NCBI GenBank assembly: GCA_026225945.1
Contig: JAMJFZ010001649.1
Span: forward strand, 1-64,000
Direction of reading: 5' to 3'
DNA length: 64,000 bases
Source of the DNA: Cricetomys ansorgei
Lineage: Eukaryota; Chordata; Mammalia; Rodentia; Nesomyidae
In this document: one piece after another, positions 38,916-64,000 of the stretch
Position numbering within the stretch: position 1 is the first letter of the stretch
Layout of the letters: each line of letters starts with the position of its first letter
The notes under the pieces: model-generated
The model's input: only the letters and a program-made list of their open reading frames with translations
Told to the model about the DNA's origin: nothing
Database searches by the model: none
Position numbers and translations under genes: made by a program

Positions 38916-41049
38916 GGGTCCCATAAAAGAACGAACTACTCTGTCATTCCTCATTTTCCGCACTCAGATTCCCTCCTGCACAGAGTTTTTGTGAACACAT
39001 TTGTGGAAAAGGCTGGATCCCTCCGCACAACATAAACCTCTCTAAAAGAAAAAAATTTAAAAATCAAAGGAAAAAAAGAAAACCTAGAGAGAAAGTAAGT
39101 GAAAATTAGTACCTTGTATTTAATAGACTGATAATTCAGTATAACTAGTGAGAGACCAAGGGAAGCATCACAGATGAACATATGGCAAAGAGCTTTACTG
39201 TGACACACACCTTTAATCACAGCACTTGGGAGGGAGAGGGAATGAGTTTGAGGCCACCCTGGCAGCTTAGCAAGCTCTAGGCTAGCTAGGACTACATAGT
39301 GAGATGCTGTCTCAAAGTGTTTTTCAACATCTTATTAAAATTTCAAATGTACAGCGAAGCTGAAACTTTATAGTGCACTTCCTTATACCATCACCCAGAC
39401 TTTAGTAGTATTAAACCATTAAACTTGTGTTATACAAAAGAGGTAATTACCCAGAATTTTGCTTAGAAGATGCTTGTTGAGTCTTGTCAAATCCTAAACT
39501 ATAAATGGATAAAGGTAAAGCTCCCTGAAGCTAGGCAAAAGCTACTGGGTAGCTGTAAATTAACCGGTTCCTATACCTAACAGGACTGGGGATATCTGAG
39601 TTATAACCAAGTCTTGTGAGCTTTTGTTGAAGCTCTTGTTGCTGCGATTTAGAATTCAGCTGGGGGTCAGGGGGCATGCCCAGGTTAAATACTCTGCAAG
39701 GCTAATAAGCTGATTAGGACTATGATGGTGAAGAGTTGTAATGTTGCGCATCCAGAAACAGATTACCTTGGGCCATCTTTAGTTCCCTTAATGGTCACTC
39801 ACTGCCCTCTTCTGTTCCTGGCCTAACATTCTTGTGACAATGTGTAAAACCTTTTGGGAGGCCTTCACAGACCACTAGCTTCTACTAGTCTAAAAGCTGA
39901 AAATGTTACCACATTTCATCTGAAACCCACAGAGATTTCTTGGTTTTGCTGTAATGTGTCTACCTTGTGGTTCTCACAAATTCTTTAAAAGACTCAAATT
40001 GTCAAGATTGGTCCAAGAAGCCAGACATGGTGGCTCATAGCTGTAATCCCAGCACTTGGAAGGTGAAGACAGGAGAATCAGATGTTCAGATCATTCTGAG
40101 TTATGTAGCACATTGGAGGCCAGCCTGAACTATGAGATCCTGTTTTATAAAGCCAAAATGTAGGGCCTGCAAGATGGCTTAGTGGGTAGAGATTCCTGCA
40201 CCCAGGCCTGATGACCTGAATTCAATCCCCAGATCCCACAGGGAGAGTCGAGCCTCCTCTGGAGAGTTTCCTTCTGACCACTACACGTAATGTGACATGT
40301 ATGCACCTGAGTTCACCTAAAAAAATAACAATTTGGGCTGAAGAGATGGCTCTGGTTATGAGCACATACTGCCCTTCCTAAGAACCTGAGTGGATTCCCA
40401 GCATCCACATCAGATGCTTTACAACTACCTGTAGCCCCAACTCCAGGGGGATCTCACACCTCTGACCTCTGTGGGCACTTGCATTCATATGCACATACCT
40501 CACACATACATATACATAATTTTTAAACAAAAATCTTAAAACAACCTGAATTTTAAAAAGCAAAAACAAATTAAGAAGACCAATGCTAGAAGAATCACAA
40601 TATTCAAAGAGTCTTATTCTTTTCTTTCTTTTTATCTATTTACCTATTTATTTTGAGGCAGGCTTTCTTTATGTCCTGGTACTCTTTGTAGACCAGGCTG
40701 GCCTCAAATTCACAGAGATCCACCTGTTTCTGCCTTTGTTCCTGAGTGCTGGGATTAAAGATGTGTACTACCATGCCAGACAAGATTTTAAAATTATTTT
40801 TAGTTAATTTGTACTTGTGCATGTCTTTGTATGGTATATGCACATGAATGTACATGCCGGCAAAGGTGTGTACATAAACCACACACACAAAGGAATTGAT
40901 CAAAATCTCTGGAGCTGGAGTTACAAGAGGTTTTTGATCTGCCTGATGTGGGTGCTAGGGAATGAACTCAAGTCCTCTGTACAGAGAAGTTTGCATTCTT
41001 AATTGCTAAGACATCTATGTAGTCGCAACTTCAGTATCATTGATATTTT

Positions 41050-41440
41050 GGGTTGGATAATTCTTTGTTGTTGGAAAGGACTGTTTGTTACCCGTGTACT
41101 TAGCAGTATCCCTCTATTGCAGAGGTTTATTTTTAGTTATGTTTAAAATGGCTGTTTTGTGAACTATTGGGAAAAGGACTGCCTAGGCCTTGGGATTTGT
41201 ATTGTCTGCAGGTGTTGGCTTTATATAAAAGATGTCTGATTGCTTATGATCTGCATGTACTATCAGTAGAACACCTGAGGCTCTTAGGTATCAATAAAAA
41301 CTCCTGAGATGAGATGCTCAGGGTTCCACTGTTCAGGATGGCACTTGCCATGATAGAAGTTCCCTCTGCTGAGGTCTGGCGGGGTTTGCACCTTTGAAAA
41401 TGCCTCCTTTTCTTCCTTGGTGAGTCCACACAGTGGCTGA
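41050..41440 (+). mobile_element. LTR-like repeat, family X, copy 1
   Basis: Has TATATAAAAG (near 41223), AATAAA (near 41292) and GAAGTTCCCTCTGCTGAGGT. The same order of words recurs at 44430-44980 and, reversed, at 58405-58720. Family name not recognised. Confidence 0.6.
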
Positions 41441-41565
41441 CTGCTACATCCCTCTACCTACTAGATATTGGAAACACCAATAAGTTGTAGCAATCCAAAA
41501 TATCCGATCCAAATGTCCCCTGAGGAATCGACAAAATAATCTTTGATTAAGAGCCACTGCTCTCT

Positions 41566-41737
41566 GGGCAATGGTGGTGCACGCCTTTAATCTCAGCACT
41601 TGGGAGGTAGAGGCAAGTGGATCTCTATAAGTTCCAGGCCAGTCTGGTCTACAGAGGGAGTTCCACAACAGCAAGGGCTACACACAGAAACTGTTTTGAA
41701 AAAAAACAAACCAAGCTAACCAAACAACAACAAAAAA
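41566..41737 (+). mobile_element. B1 SINE
   Basis: Forward B1 with A-rich CAAACAACAACAAAAAA tail; candidate target repeats CACTGCTCTCT and CATTGCTCTAT. Confidence 0.88.
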
Positions 41738-42243
41738 TCATTGCTCTATCTCAAATGGAAGATACTGAATTAATAATTAAAAACTTAGGTTGGGTGTAGT
41801 GGCACACGTTGCAATCCAACTTCTTAGCAGGCTGAAGCAGGAGGATCAGGAGTTTGAGGCCAAGCTGACTACAAAGCAAGACCTTGCCTCGAAAACCATA
41901 CTAGCTACTCACTCCAGGTTCAGTGAGAGACCCTCTCACAGAGCATGACAGAACGGGGCATACACCAGATGTCTTCTTCTGGCCTTTGGAATGCACATGG
42001 GTGTGTACATACACCACACATGCAAATAAAAATAGGAAGAAATAATGCTGATCCTATATGAATGGCCCTTAAGGTGTTCATGGCCTTGCCAGTTATTCAT
42101 GCTCCTGTAAGTAGTCCAATTAAACTCATTGGCTCACCAAGCTAAGACTCCTGTGGAGTTATTTTGGTCTTTCATTGATGTCCTATCTGGAGTGAGCAAA
42201 TGCTTAGTTACATCTCCCTAGGAGAAATCTACAACATACGTCC

Positions 42244-42280
<37 letters not shown>

Positions 42281-42281
42281 T
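42244..42281 (+). repeat. (ATT)n microsatellite
   Basis: About 12 pure ATT units. Confidence 0.97.
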
Positions 42282-43092
42282 ATCTAATGAATGTGAAACA
42301 CCCTGGAAGACCTACACAGTTCAGTGAACAACCTACTGGATAGGCAAAAGAGTTATTCCTAGTACAGGCTAAATCAGTGAGTTTTAGATAGCGTATGGGA
42401 ACTTCTTGATATAATTGACAATCTTCTAACATGTCATTAACCTTTAAGGGAATTGTTAATTATCAAGTTTGGATGTAATATCCAAGAAAATTTGGTAATT
42501 CATATTTCAAAAGATTGAAGAAACAAATGTGATTGACTGTCCTCAAACAGAAAATTTAGCAGAAAATTTTATGTTTTTCTAAAGATTCTATTTTATTTTT
42601 AAGTGTGTATTTAGGGGCACCTGCATGCAGGACCCCTGAGGCCAGATGATTATGTCTCATCCCCTGGAGCTAGAGTTACAGTAGTTGTAAACCACCTTAT
42701 GTGGGTGTTGGGGAATGAACTCAGGTTCTCTGCAGGAACAATAGTATTCTTAACCAAGGCATCTCTCCATCCCTTTTAGCAAAAAACTTGAAAATTTTGG
42801 GGGGGAAATTGGGATTTTTCATTAAAATATTTAATGTGTTATGGATTATCTTAATTTTATGTATGTGTTCCTGTGTGTATACAGGTGTGCATGAGGCCAA
42901 AGATTCATATTTGGTGTCTGTCGCAATTGCTCTCTATTTTTCCTGTCTCTCACTGAACCTAGAGCATGCTGATTGGCCTAGGATTATTATAAGCACTCTT
43001 TTTTATGAAGTGCTGGGATCTGAACCTAGGTCTCATGGTTAAGCACTTTACTAATTGATCCATCTCCCTAGTCCCAAGTGAGACTAGGTCTT

Positions 43093-43241
43093 TTGTTTTT
43101 TGAGATAGGGTTTCTCTGCTGTAACTCTGGCTGTCCTGGAACTCACTCTGTAGACCAGGCTGGCCTCAAACTCACAGAGATCTGCCTGCCTCTGCCTCCC
43201 TGAGTGCTGGGGTTAAAGGCATGTGCCACAACTGCCCAGCA
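43093..43241 (-). mobile_element. B1 SINE with target duplication
   Basis: Flanks AGACTAGGTCTT (43081-43092) and AGACTGGGTCTT (43242-43253) differ at one base. Confidence 0.93.
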
Positions 43242-44429
43242 AGACTGGGTCTTAATAAAACAAAACAAAATAAAATAAAAAACAAAGCAACAATGACAAA
43301 ATGTTTATATATGTATGTGTGTGTGTGTGTGTATTTATTTATTTATCTTATTTTTTTGATCAGGACAGAGTTTCTCTGTGTAGCGTTGGCTGTTCTGGGC
43401 CTTGGGACTAGGCTGACCTCGAACTCAAGGGATCCACCTGCCTCTGTCTACTGAGTGCTGGGACTAACAGAGTGTGCCACCACCTCCTGCTTCATCAACA
43501 TCTAATCAGTTATACTTTATAAGACAAACAAACTTTTGAGGAGTTTCAATAACTCAGATTATGAAGGGAATTAAATGTAGCTCAGCAAGAGAGCACAAGG
43601 CCTTAGAGGATATCCCCAGCACTGTAAAAAGACCCTGAAACCATGAGAATGGTTGATGCCGTTCAACCCTCCCTCTTTTGCTTGCCCATTTAATTTTTTT
43701 TTAGTTAAAAAAAAATGTGGGTGGTCTGGAGAGGCACATGCCTTGGCTTTCCTGTGGAGGTCAGAGGATAATTTTGGAACTTGGTTCTCCTGCCATGTGG
43801 GTCCTGGAGCTAGATTCTTAGGTGCTTCTACACGCTGTAATGCCCCCAAATCCTCATTCTTTGAGTATGCAGGAGGCTGAGGCAGGAAGACTGTTGGTTG
43901 GAGGGCAGCCTGTCTACATATTCAGTTCTGAGGCAGCCTGGGTTCTATAGCTAAACCCTGTTGTAAAATAAATACATAACTCAGCATTCTAGTGAGGTAA
44001 GACATGTTTGGAAAGTTGTCCAGAGCTTATAAATAAGCAGATGAAGACTGCTAAGAATTTGTTCATTGTAGTTGCCAGGGTACACCTCTGGTTTATTTTA
44101 TATTGACTAGGCTATCTTAGGTCTTTTTGTGTTTTGTTTTGTTCTTTAAAAAGGTTTGTCTCTGAGTGTTTTGTGTGTGTGTGTGCGTGTGTGTGCACGC
44201 GAATGTGCGCGCATTAGTCATGTGAGTGCCTGGTATCTGCAGATGTCAGAAGACTTATCTCCTGGAATTGGAGTCACAGACAGTTGTGAGCCTAGGAATT
44301 GAATCTGGGTTCATTGCAAGAGCAAGCACTGCTCTTAACCACTTATTCACCTCTCCAGTCCATAATCTTGTCTTTGTAGAACTGAAGTGAACATCTAGAA
44401 AACTTGATGACATTGTAATTATACTTATC

Positions 44430-44980
44430 CATGGCTGTTGGAGAAGTTTATTTCTATTTATGTTTATAATTGTTTTATACATTGTTTGGGGAAGGGCTGC
44501 CTAAGACTTGGCAGTTTGTATTATCTGCAGGTCTTGGCTTTATGTGATTAAGATGTTTGCTTTCTCATGACCTGCACCTGCTCACTGCTCTCTGGCAGAG
44601 CCACTGTGATTCACTGAGATCTCTGTGTGAAGAGTAAAGTTGCTGTGGAGGAATTCTTGTAGCCCTTCTCCTGAAGTCTCAGGCAACAAGGAGAGAACAC
44701 TCCCCCTTGGGCCTTGAGTTCCCATGCCATAAAGGCAACATAGCCTAGCTGCTGAAGGATTATGGGATGAGACTAAGCTACAGGTTTCCTACATTATGCA
44801 AGTAGACCTTTGGATGAGGGGGTGGAGTTTTTTTAACACCTGAGGAACTTCTGTATCAAAAACACCACAGATGAGACTGTCAAGGTTCTGCAGTCCAGTA
44901 TGGTGCTTGCATGACAGACAGTTCCCTCTGCTGAGTCTGGAAGGTTTGTATTTATGAAAGTGTCTACTTGTCTTCTTTTC
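44430..44980 (+). mobile_element. LTR-like repeat, family X, copy 2 (interrupted)
   Basis: Shares GCTGCCTAAGACTTGGCAG, TATCTGCAGGTCTTGGCTTT and CAGTTCCCTCTGCTGAG with copy 1, with about 200 bp of extra sequence in the middle. Confidence 0.55.
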
Positions 44981-45430
44981 GGACCTATATAGTAGCTATT
45001 GGCTACACATGGTAATGCTAATAAATTCTGTCCCATAAAGATAATTGATTTTCCATATAGTAGAAAAGACCATTCCAAACATTATAGGATCTTTTCGTTG
45101 TTGTTGTTGGTTTTGTCAGTGTGAGGAATCAAACCTAGGGTCTCAAGGAATGCATGCTAGGTAAGCATGTAAGCACCTCATCTTTAAAAAAAGGAAAAAA
45201 AAAAAAAAGGAAAAAATTGTGTGTGTGGTGTATGTTTGTATATAAGTGAATATGCATGTGGGTGTCCGTGTGGGGGCTGCAACTCAACATCAAATGTCTT
45301 CAGTTCTCCACCTTATATTTTTGAGACAGAGTCTCATTGAATCTGGAGCTCACCAATTCCATCAGAGTGGCTGGCCCACAACTTCCAGAGATCTGCTTGA
45401 CATATTTTAACCTTTTAAAAATTTTAACAG

Positions 45431-45580
45431 CTGGGCGGTGGTGGCACACGCCTTTAATCCCAGCGCTCAGGAGGCAGAGAAAGGCGGATCTCTGTGAGTT
45501 AGAGGCTGGCCTGGACTACCAGTTACGGAAGAGAAACTCTGTCTCAGAAAAACAAAAACCAAAAAAAATAAAATAAAATT
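45431..45580 (+). mobile_element. B1 SINE
   Basis: GCTGGGCGGTGGTGGCACAC start and AAATAAAATAAAATT tail. Confidence 0.9.
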
Positions 45581-46485
45581 ATAAGTTAGCTGACTATATA
45601 GATAATAGATACCTGGTGGCAATACCTTATAAAAGTAAGGTTACAGTATAGTTGTTAAAACTTGAGATACAGTATGTATTGATATCATTGATTTTTCTAA
45701 GACTAGTTGGCCTCCAACTCTTACCTCTCCACTTGCCAACTGCTAGGATTACAGGTGTTCCACACTGCCCTATGCAGCAGTATTTTATTAACAAAAACTT
45801 GGGAGGGGGTACTAGCGATTGAACCCAGGGTTTCATATATGGTAAGCAGACATTGCGCTTCACCTTCTAGCTTATGCTAATGGTCAATCTGTCTAACAAT
45901 TCTATCGATTAATGGAGTCCTTGCCTCTCTGTTCTTACTGCCAGCACCATCTACTGTTATCAAATCTTTTTTTCTCTCTGGTTTTTTTTAGGCAGAGTCT
46001 CACTATGCGTCTGGCGTCCTGGACCTGACTATGTAGACCAGGCTAGCCTCACTCACAGAGCTCCTCTTGCTTCTGCCTACTGAGAGCTGGATTAAAGTTG
46101 TAAGACACCGTGTCCGGTCAGACATCAATTCTAAAACTACTGATCACTTCTTCCTCTCCCTTGGATCTCGAACGGAGGAGTCAAGTGTGGTTGGGCCTAA
46201 ATTTGAGTCTCTCAGAACACAAAATTAGGTACCGAGCTTTGAAAGGGACCATGTAAAAGACAGATTCTGAAACCGAAGCTTCTATGAGTCCGCTCTATTT
46301 TCGCTCTACCCCGGGGTCTTTCTCCATGCAGTTTGAGCCCAGAAGCCCCTTCCTGCTCGCTGGGAGCCTCTTTGGAGTCTCTGGCACTGCCACCCACCGC
46401 TTCGGGTCTCTGGCAGGCCAGGTTTGCACTTGGTGTGCTGGGCGGGCAGAAGCTTGGGAGACCACGGGCCTAACCCTGCCCGGGG

Positions 46486-46574
46486 GGAGAGCGCAGGCCT
46501 CACCCTTCCCCCCGGGGAGAGCGCAGGCATCACCCTTCCCCCCGGGAGAGCGCAGGCATCACCCTTCCCCCGGG
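46486..46574 (+). repeat. Minisatellite, three units of about 30 bp, in the NSUN4 promoter
   Basis: Each unit contains GAGAGCGCAGGC, a variable C/A, TCACCCTTCC and a C/G run. The three copies differ by one substitution and by length of the C/G run. They lie 95-183 bp before the NSUN4 ATG, so probably in promoter or 5' UTR. Confidence 0.9.
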
Positions 46575-46668
46575 CGGCCGTCATCCCAGGCAGCGCGCAC
46601 ATCCGCCCCGGAACCCTCAAGCGCGCAGCTGCGGTTCCGGTCGGAGTTACTTGGCATTGACAGCTAAC

Positions 46669-59913
<13,245 letters not shown>

Positions 59914-60443
59914 TGACCTCTGGGTTCTGGCCTCAGATCAGGGTAGGATCCAGCCCCTGTGCTTTAAGTATGTGGGGCTCTTTTTGGACCTAGATAGTTC
60001 TCCATGAGTGATTTGGAGAAAGAACTATTTGCAGAGTTCTCAGTTCAGCTTAGATGATCTGCTACTGTTTCCATTAGAGATAGTTGGCAGCAAAAAGAAT
60101 TTGAACCTAACTGACTGTGGAAAAAGTTATTAGGCATATTTTATTTCTGAAGTCACTTGGTTGCTTGGAAACCCTCACAGAGATGAGTATGAATGAGAAC
60201 ATTTTATTTATTTCTGAATACTAATACAGCGCGTAGTGCAAAATTCAGGATGTATAAAAAGGTATCAGATGGAAAGTAAGCTCTCGTTTTAGACCTGTAC
60301 ACAGCCATCTACTTCCTCTTCCTACAGGTTATTGTTTTTATTTTTCTATAGCCTTTATATAATTTTAATATAAAGATATAAATTTGTGAGTTTGTTAAAA
60401 ATAGGAATGGCAGTATATTGTATTCATTTTGACATCTATGAGG

Positions 60444-60612
60444 TTTTTTTTTTTTTTTTTTTTCCCAGAACAGGGTTTCTCTGCTGTAACTCTGGCTGTT
60501 GGGGTGTCCGGGAACTCACTCTGTAGACCAGGCTGGCCTCGAACTCACAGAGATCTGCCTGCCTTTGCCTCCCAAGTGCTGGGAATAAAGATGTGTGCCA
60601 CCACTGCCCAGC
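60444..60612 (-). mobile_element. B1 SINE
   Basis: T run of 20, CTGCTGTAACTCTGGCTGTT, GAACTCACAGAGATCTGCCT, CCACCACTGCCCAGC. Confidence 0.92.
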
Positions 60613-61287
60613 TTATGACTTTTTAAAAAATAATACTTTTATTAATAACTTAAGTTTCATACAATGTCTCATGATAATACCCTCTTCCCATTACTTCCTG
60701 GTCCACCCTCCCATCCCTGTGCCCTCAAAAAAATAATAAGAAAGGAAAAAAAAATTAAGTCCAGTTTGTGTGGCAGGAACATGGGTCATAGGCATCACCA
60801 TGATCTTAGGAGGCAGCAGGCCGCTCTGATCGTGTACATTCACTTGGGCTGAGATTAAGTATGATGAAGTTTGACCTGAAGTTGGGCTTCACTGCCCAAA
60901 CCTGCAGGCACCAGGGCATCCCACAGGTACCAGGATATCCCACAGATGCCCTGGAAATTGTGCAGGCACTCAGCCATCTGCAGAAACCTGGACATCACAC
61001 AGGCACCTGGACGTCAACATCTATGACTTTTTAATTAAATATCTTCAATTTCAGTTCTTTTTAGTTCTGTGCTTTTGAAGTAAAATTGCTGGCTAATGGT
61101 TTCTGTCAGTTAAGATTTTGACAGAGTTTGGGAAATTCTCTAGAGGTTTCCAATCTACATCCAATGGCAGAGTGCAGATCTTCTCCTTATTTATTCTGTG
61201 CTTTCACCCTTGAGTTGGTGGGGATTCGCTGAGGTTTTAATGAGCACTGATGTTGGGAAGTTCTTCCTTTAAGTGAATTAAAATCTG

Positions 61288-61480
61288 TAGGTTGGCGGGA
61301 TGGCTCAGTAGTTAAGAGCACTTACTGTGCCTCCAGAGGACCTGGGTTCAAATCTCAGTACCCAACTTGGAGACTAACAACCATCTGTAACTACAGTTCC
61401 TGAGAATTCAACACCCTCTTCTGGCCTCTACAGGCACCAGGAATGCATTATGTACTTCAATAAATAAATCTTTTTAAAAA
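61288..61480 (+). mobile_element. B2 SINE
   Basis: GGTTGGCGGGATGGCTCAGT start and AATAAATAAATC tail; A and B box-like words are retained. Confidence 0.92.
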
Positions 61481-61492
61481 TCTGAATATTGT

Positions 61493-61635
61493 GGCAGGTG
61501 TGGTGGTACACGCCTTTAATCCCAGCACTCAGGAGGCAGAGACAAGCGGATGTGAGTTTGGGGCCAGCCTGGTCTACAGAGTGAGTTCCAGGAGAGTTAG
61601 GGCTACACAGAGAAACCTTGTCTAGACACTCTCTC
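61493..61635 (+). mobile_element. B1 SINE
   Basis: GTGTGGTGGTACACGCCTTT, GGGGCCAGCCTGGTCTACAG; flanked by AAAAATCTG words on both sides. Confidence 0.9.
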
Positions 61636-62682
61636 CACTCTATGACCCAAAAAATCTGTAGATTGCATGGCGTATGAATGAGGGCTAACATTCTGGACTC
61701 GGGCTCCTTGGGTTAGAGTCCTGGCTTCGTGAAATACTTAAACTTGCATTTGTGCTTTAACTTCTTCAGTGTGGTTCACCATGGTGCCTGTCCCAAAGAT
61801 GATTAACTCAGAACGCCTTTGCTCAGTGTCTGACTATAGCAAGTGTCGAACATCATTACCGCTGTCACATTTCCTCATCATTTTCTCTTCACTGACGTTA
61901 GCTATGCCTTGTGGAACGGTATGGAATGAATTTCTTCCCATTTTACTTGACATTGCTTCAGGCATTTGAAACAGCTTTGATGCTTGAAGATATCTTCATC
62001 AATTTGTTAGTTGAAGTAGTGTCAGCCTGCTTCATGCTAGGGAAGTGTTAAACACGTCAGATGCAAAGAAGAATGCTACCTCAGCACTCAACAGGCTATT
62101 GGTAACTCCAGTTTTCCTCAGTTGTACCTGCCCATCAGCTGGAGAGAGTCCAGCGCTTGGCATGTTTGGTTGTGTCCGGGCAGCCACCCCTCCCTTCCAT
62201 TCACAGGTTTCTTTCCTTCCCCTGCCCCCATGTTTTTTATGGGGGAATCATAAACACACTGGAGGACAGGATTGATCTGGCATTCCATCCTGGCATATGG
62301 CCGGCAACCACACTCTGGGGGTGCCTGCTCTGAAGACGCCTATGCCATGTCTGATGATGACTAGCTCTGCCCTTTCCAATGTTTCCTAAGTGTAGTGAAC
62401 AGCGACTTTTCGGTCTCTCCTTCTGACTAGATGAGGCCAACAGCTTTCACAGTTGACACTAACAAGTAATATCTAGAATAAATTGGTACCAAAATAAAGA
62501 TATACTTGCCACTGATTTTCTAGTCTCCTGAAACTGCACAGCTCTGTTGTTGACGTGCGTGAGGACTCAGGACCCCAACACCCATGAGTGTACCTGTAGT
62601 CATTCTCGCGAGTCCAGCAACCTTTTGGCGACTGTAAGAATTTCCACAATTTTCTCTCCTCCCCCTGTCCCCTGTCCCAGTT

Positions 62683-62812
62683 TCTTTTGAGACATGGTGT
62701 CCAATGTAGCCTAGGCTGGCCTCAAACTCACTTTTGTAGCCAAGGCTGACCTCAAACTTCTCATCCTCCTGCCTCTACCTCCAAATGCTAGGATTATAGG
62801 TGGACGGCACTA
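62683..62812 (-). mobile_element. B1-like SINE (old)
   Basis: Contains a duplicated GGCTGGCCTCAAACTCAC/GGCTGACCTCAAACTTC segment, unlike other copies. Confidence 0.7.
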
Positions 62813-63257
62813 TGACCAGTATTTTTTTTACTCTGTATGTCCTGTGTTAGTTCACCTAAGAATACATCAGTATTGAAAACTAGTTATTTTTAATTTATTT
62901 CATGTTTCTACTTTGCCAACATTATCTATTCCGAAGATGATTTTTTGTTTTTCAAACATAACATATAAGGATATTTAAAACCTTTTTTGTCTGTCTTGAG
63001 TGCCTAGTATAGAAAAGGGTGCTAGTAAATTAATAAGTGATTTTTTTTTTAAATTTCTCACTTTAAAGTACTTAAATATTAGAGACAAGGTAGGGTGGTG
63101 TACCTGTAATCCTAGTTCTTGGGATGCGGGGGCAGGAGAATTTTGAGTTCAAGGCCAGCCTTTACTACATAGGGAGTTCCGGATTTATCCTTTCTCAAAA
63201 AACTTGCACCAAACTATTGTCCATATGGATCTGCCTTTTTATTAAGTAATTCATTTG

Positions 63258-63424
63258 TGTGTGTGTGCGCGTGCACGTGTACGCATGTGTGTGTGCAAGT
63301 ATCCACAGAGGGCACAGTCTCGGATCCCTCAGGAACTGTGTACAGGAGGTTGTGGGCCATCTGATGTGGGTGCTGGGACATCAACTCAGTAGCAGTGCTC
63401 TTAACTCTGAGCCATCGCTCTAGC
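63258..63424 (-). mobile_element. B2-type SINE with TG tail
   Basis: TG/CG run, GGGCACAGTCTCGGATCCCT and CTCTGAGCCATCGCTCTAGC. Confidence 0.85.
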
Positions 63425-63618
63425 TCCTCCTCCTGTTTCTTCTTTTAAAACAGTACTGGGGTTTGAGCCTAGCACCTTGCACATCTGACATTGCTTTAAG
63501 ATAATTTTGAGGTACTCTACACAACACAGAGAGGCCTTGGTCATCCTGCCTGCCGCCCCTCAGGAGACCTCCCAAGAGCCAGACCTCGGATGCTCTTTGT
63601 CTGTGATTTTTTTTTTTT

Positions 63619-64000
63619 AAAGCCTCCAGCAAAAAAACATTGCAAAAAATGGGAAAGAAGCAGAATGGAAAGAGTAAAAACGTTGAAGAGACAGAACCTG
63701 AAGAATCTGTGGTAGAAAAAGTATTGGACTGGCGTGTGGTGAACGGGAAGGTGCAGCGTTTCCTCAGGTGGAAGGGCTCCCAGATGCTGATAGTACTTGG
63801 GAATTAACGAAAATTTACATTGTCCAAAGTTAGTTGAAACATTTCTTAATTCTCAAAAGTCTGATAAAGAAAGAGATAATACAAAAAGGAGATCTTTATC
63901 TTTATCTGGATCTGATGAAAGCAAATTGGAGAAGAAAAGAGATGGTGCTGACAGAGGTCTTGGTCCTGAATGAGTAATTGGTGCCACAGACAGCAGTGGA
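63619..64000 (+). pseudogene. CBX3: Processed CBX3 (HP1-gamma) pseudogene, runs off the window
   Basis: The DNA follows CBX3 coding sequence without introns: [10 protein letters not shown], then VEKVLD (chromodomain start), WKG, W-E region, the Ser-rich hinge and GATDSSG at the window edge. The start codon is lost, and several stops and frame changes are visible (for example within the chromodomain near 63790-63840 and a TGA near 63971). An upstream T run precedes it. It lies in NSUN4 intron 4 on the same strand and has no coding capacity. Confidence 0.93.

Larger units (their letters stand above)
35462..46380. other. UQCRH-NSUN4 intergenic region, repeat-filled
   Basis: ID- 35695-35775; B1- 36119-36260, 36283-36380 and 36862-37018; B2- 36392-36555; B2+ 36710-36840; degenerate AACTG/AACCAACTG repeat 37480-37730; probable LTR 38150-38915; B1+ 39195-39320 and 40019-40155; B2+ 40165-40335 and 40336-40560; B1- 40650-40782; B2- 40797-41020; LTR-like copies 41050-41440 and 44430-44980; B1+ 41566-41737; (ATT)n 42244-42281; B2- 42577-42777 and 42840-43073; B1- 43093-43241 and 43350-43490; TG run and B2- 44157-44360; B1+ 45431-45580; B1- 45975-46115. 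No gene recognised. Confidence 0.7.

Overview
This is nuclear DNA from a muroid rodent. The introns and intergenic DNA are packed with B1, B2/B3, B4/ID SINEs, rodent L1 and LTR fragments, and all exons have GT-AG borders. The B1 copies share a right-half variant (a TTGTAACTCTGG-like block) that I do not associate with laboratory mouse, rat or hamster copies, so I do not name a species. Gene order and orientation match the mammalian RAD54L-LRRC41-UQCRH-NSUN4 block (human chromosome 1p33 region).

Layout: (1) 133-4205, + strand: the last seven coding exons of RAD54L, the recombination motor ATPase. (2) 4832-26484, - strand: the complete LRRC41 (MUF1) gene in ten coding exons, tail-to-tail with RAD54L; the 3' ends probably overlap. 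(3) 26485-26922: a short GC-rich bidirectional promoter shared by LRRC41 and UQCRH, with two copies of a YY1-type motif and one ETS-type motif. (4) 26923-35292, + strand: the complete UQCRH gene (complex III hinge protein) in four coding exons. (5) 35.5-46.4 kb: about 11 kb of repeat-rich intergenic DNA with probable solo LTRs. (6) 46669 to beyond the window end, + strand: NSUN4 exons 1-4 (mitochondrial rRNA m5C methyltransferase); the rest, including the catalytic cysteine region, lies outside. (7) 47116-49644, + strand: an uninterrupted 842-codon reading frame inside NSUN4 intron 1. It encodes a Pro/Ser/Thr-rich protein with a basic RS tail, which I equate with the testis protein SHTAP, recalled as an Nsun4-locus product. 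(8) 63619-64000: a decayed processed copy of CBX3 (HP1-gamma) in NSUN4 intron 4.

The genes do not form a pathway. They are housekeeping genes (DNA repair, Elongin-BC ubiquitin ligase adaptor, respiratory chain, mitoribosome rRNA modification) plus one nested gene that is probably spermatid-specific. Two single-base frameshifts (RAD54L near 857-860, LRRC41 near 11803-11806) sit in short homopolymers inside otherwise conserved exons. Assembly error is the simplest explanation, but I cannot exclude real variants. I found no bacterial-type system, CRISPR array, tRNA or rRNA gene. The most rewarding piece is the intron-nested SHTAP unit with its own full CRE palindrome and downstream splice donor.
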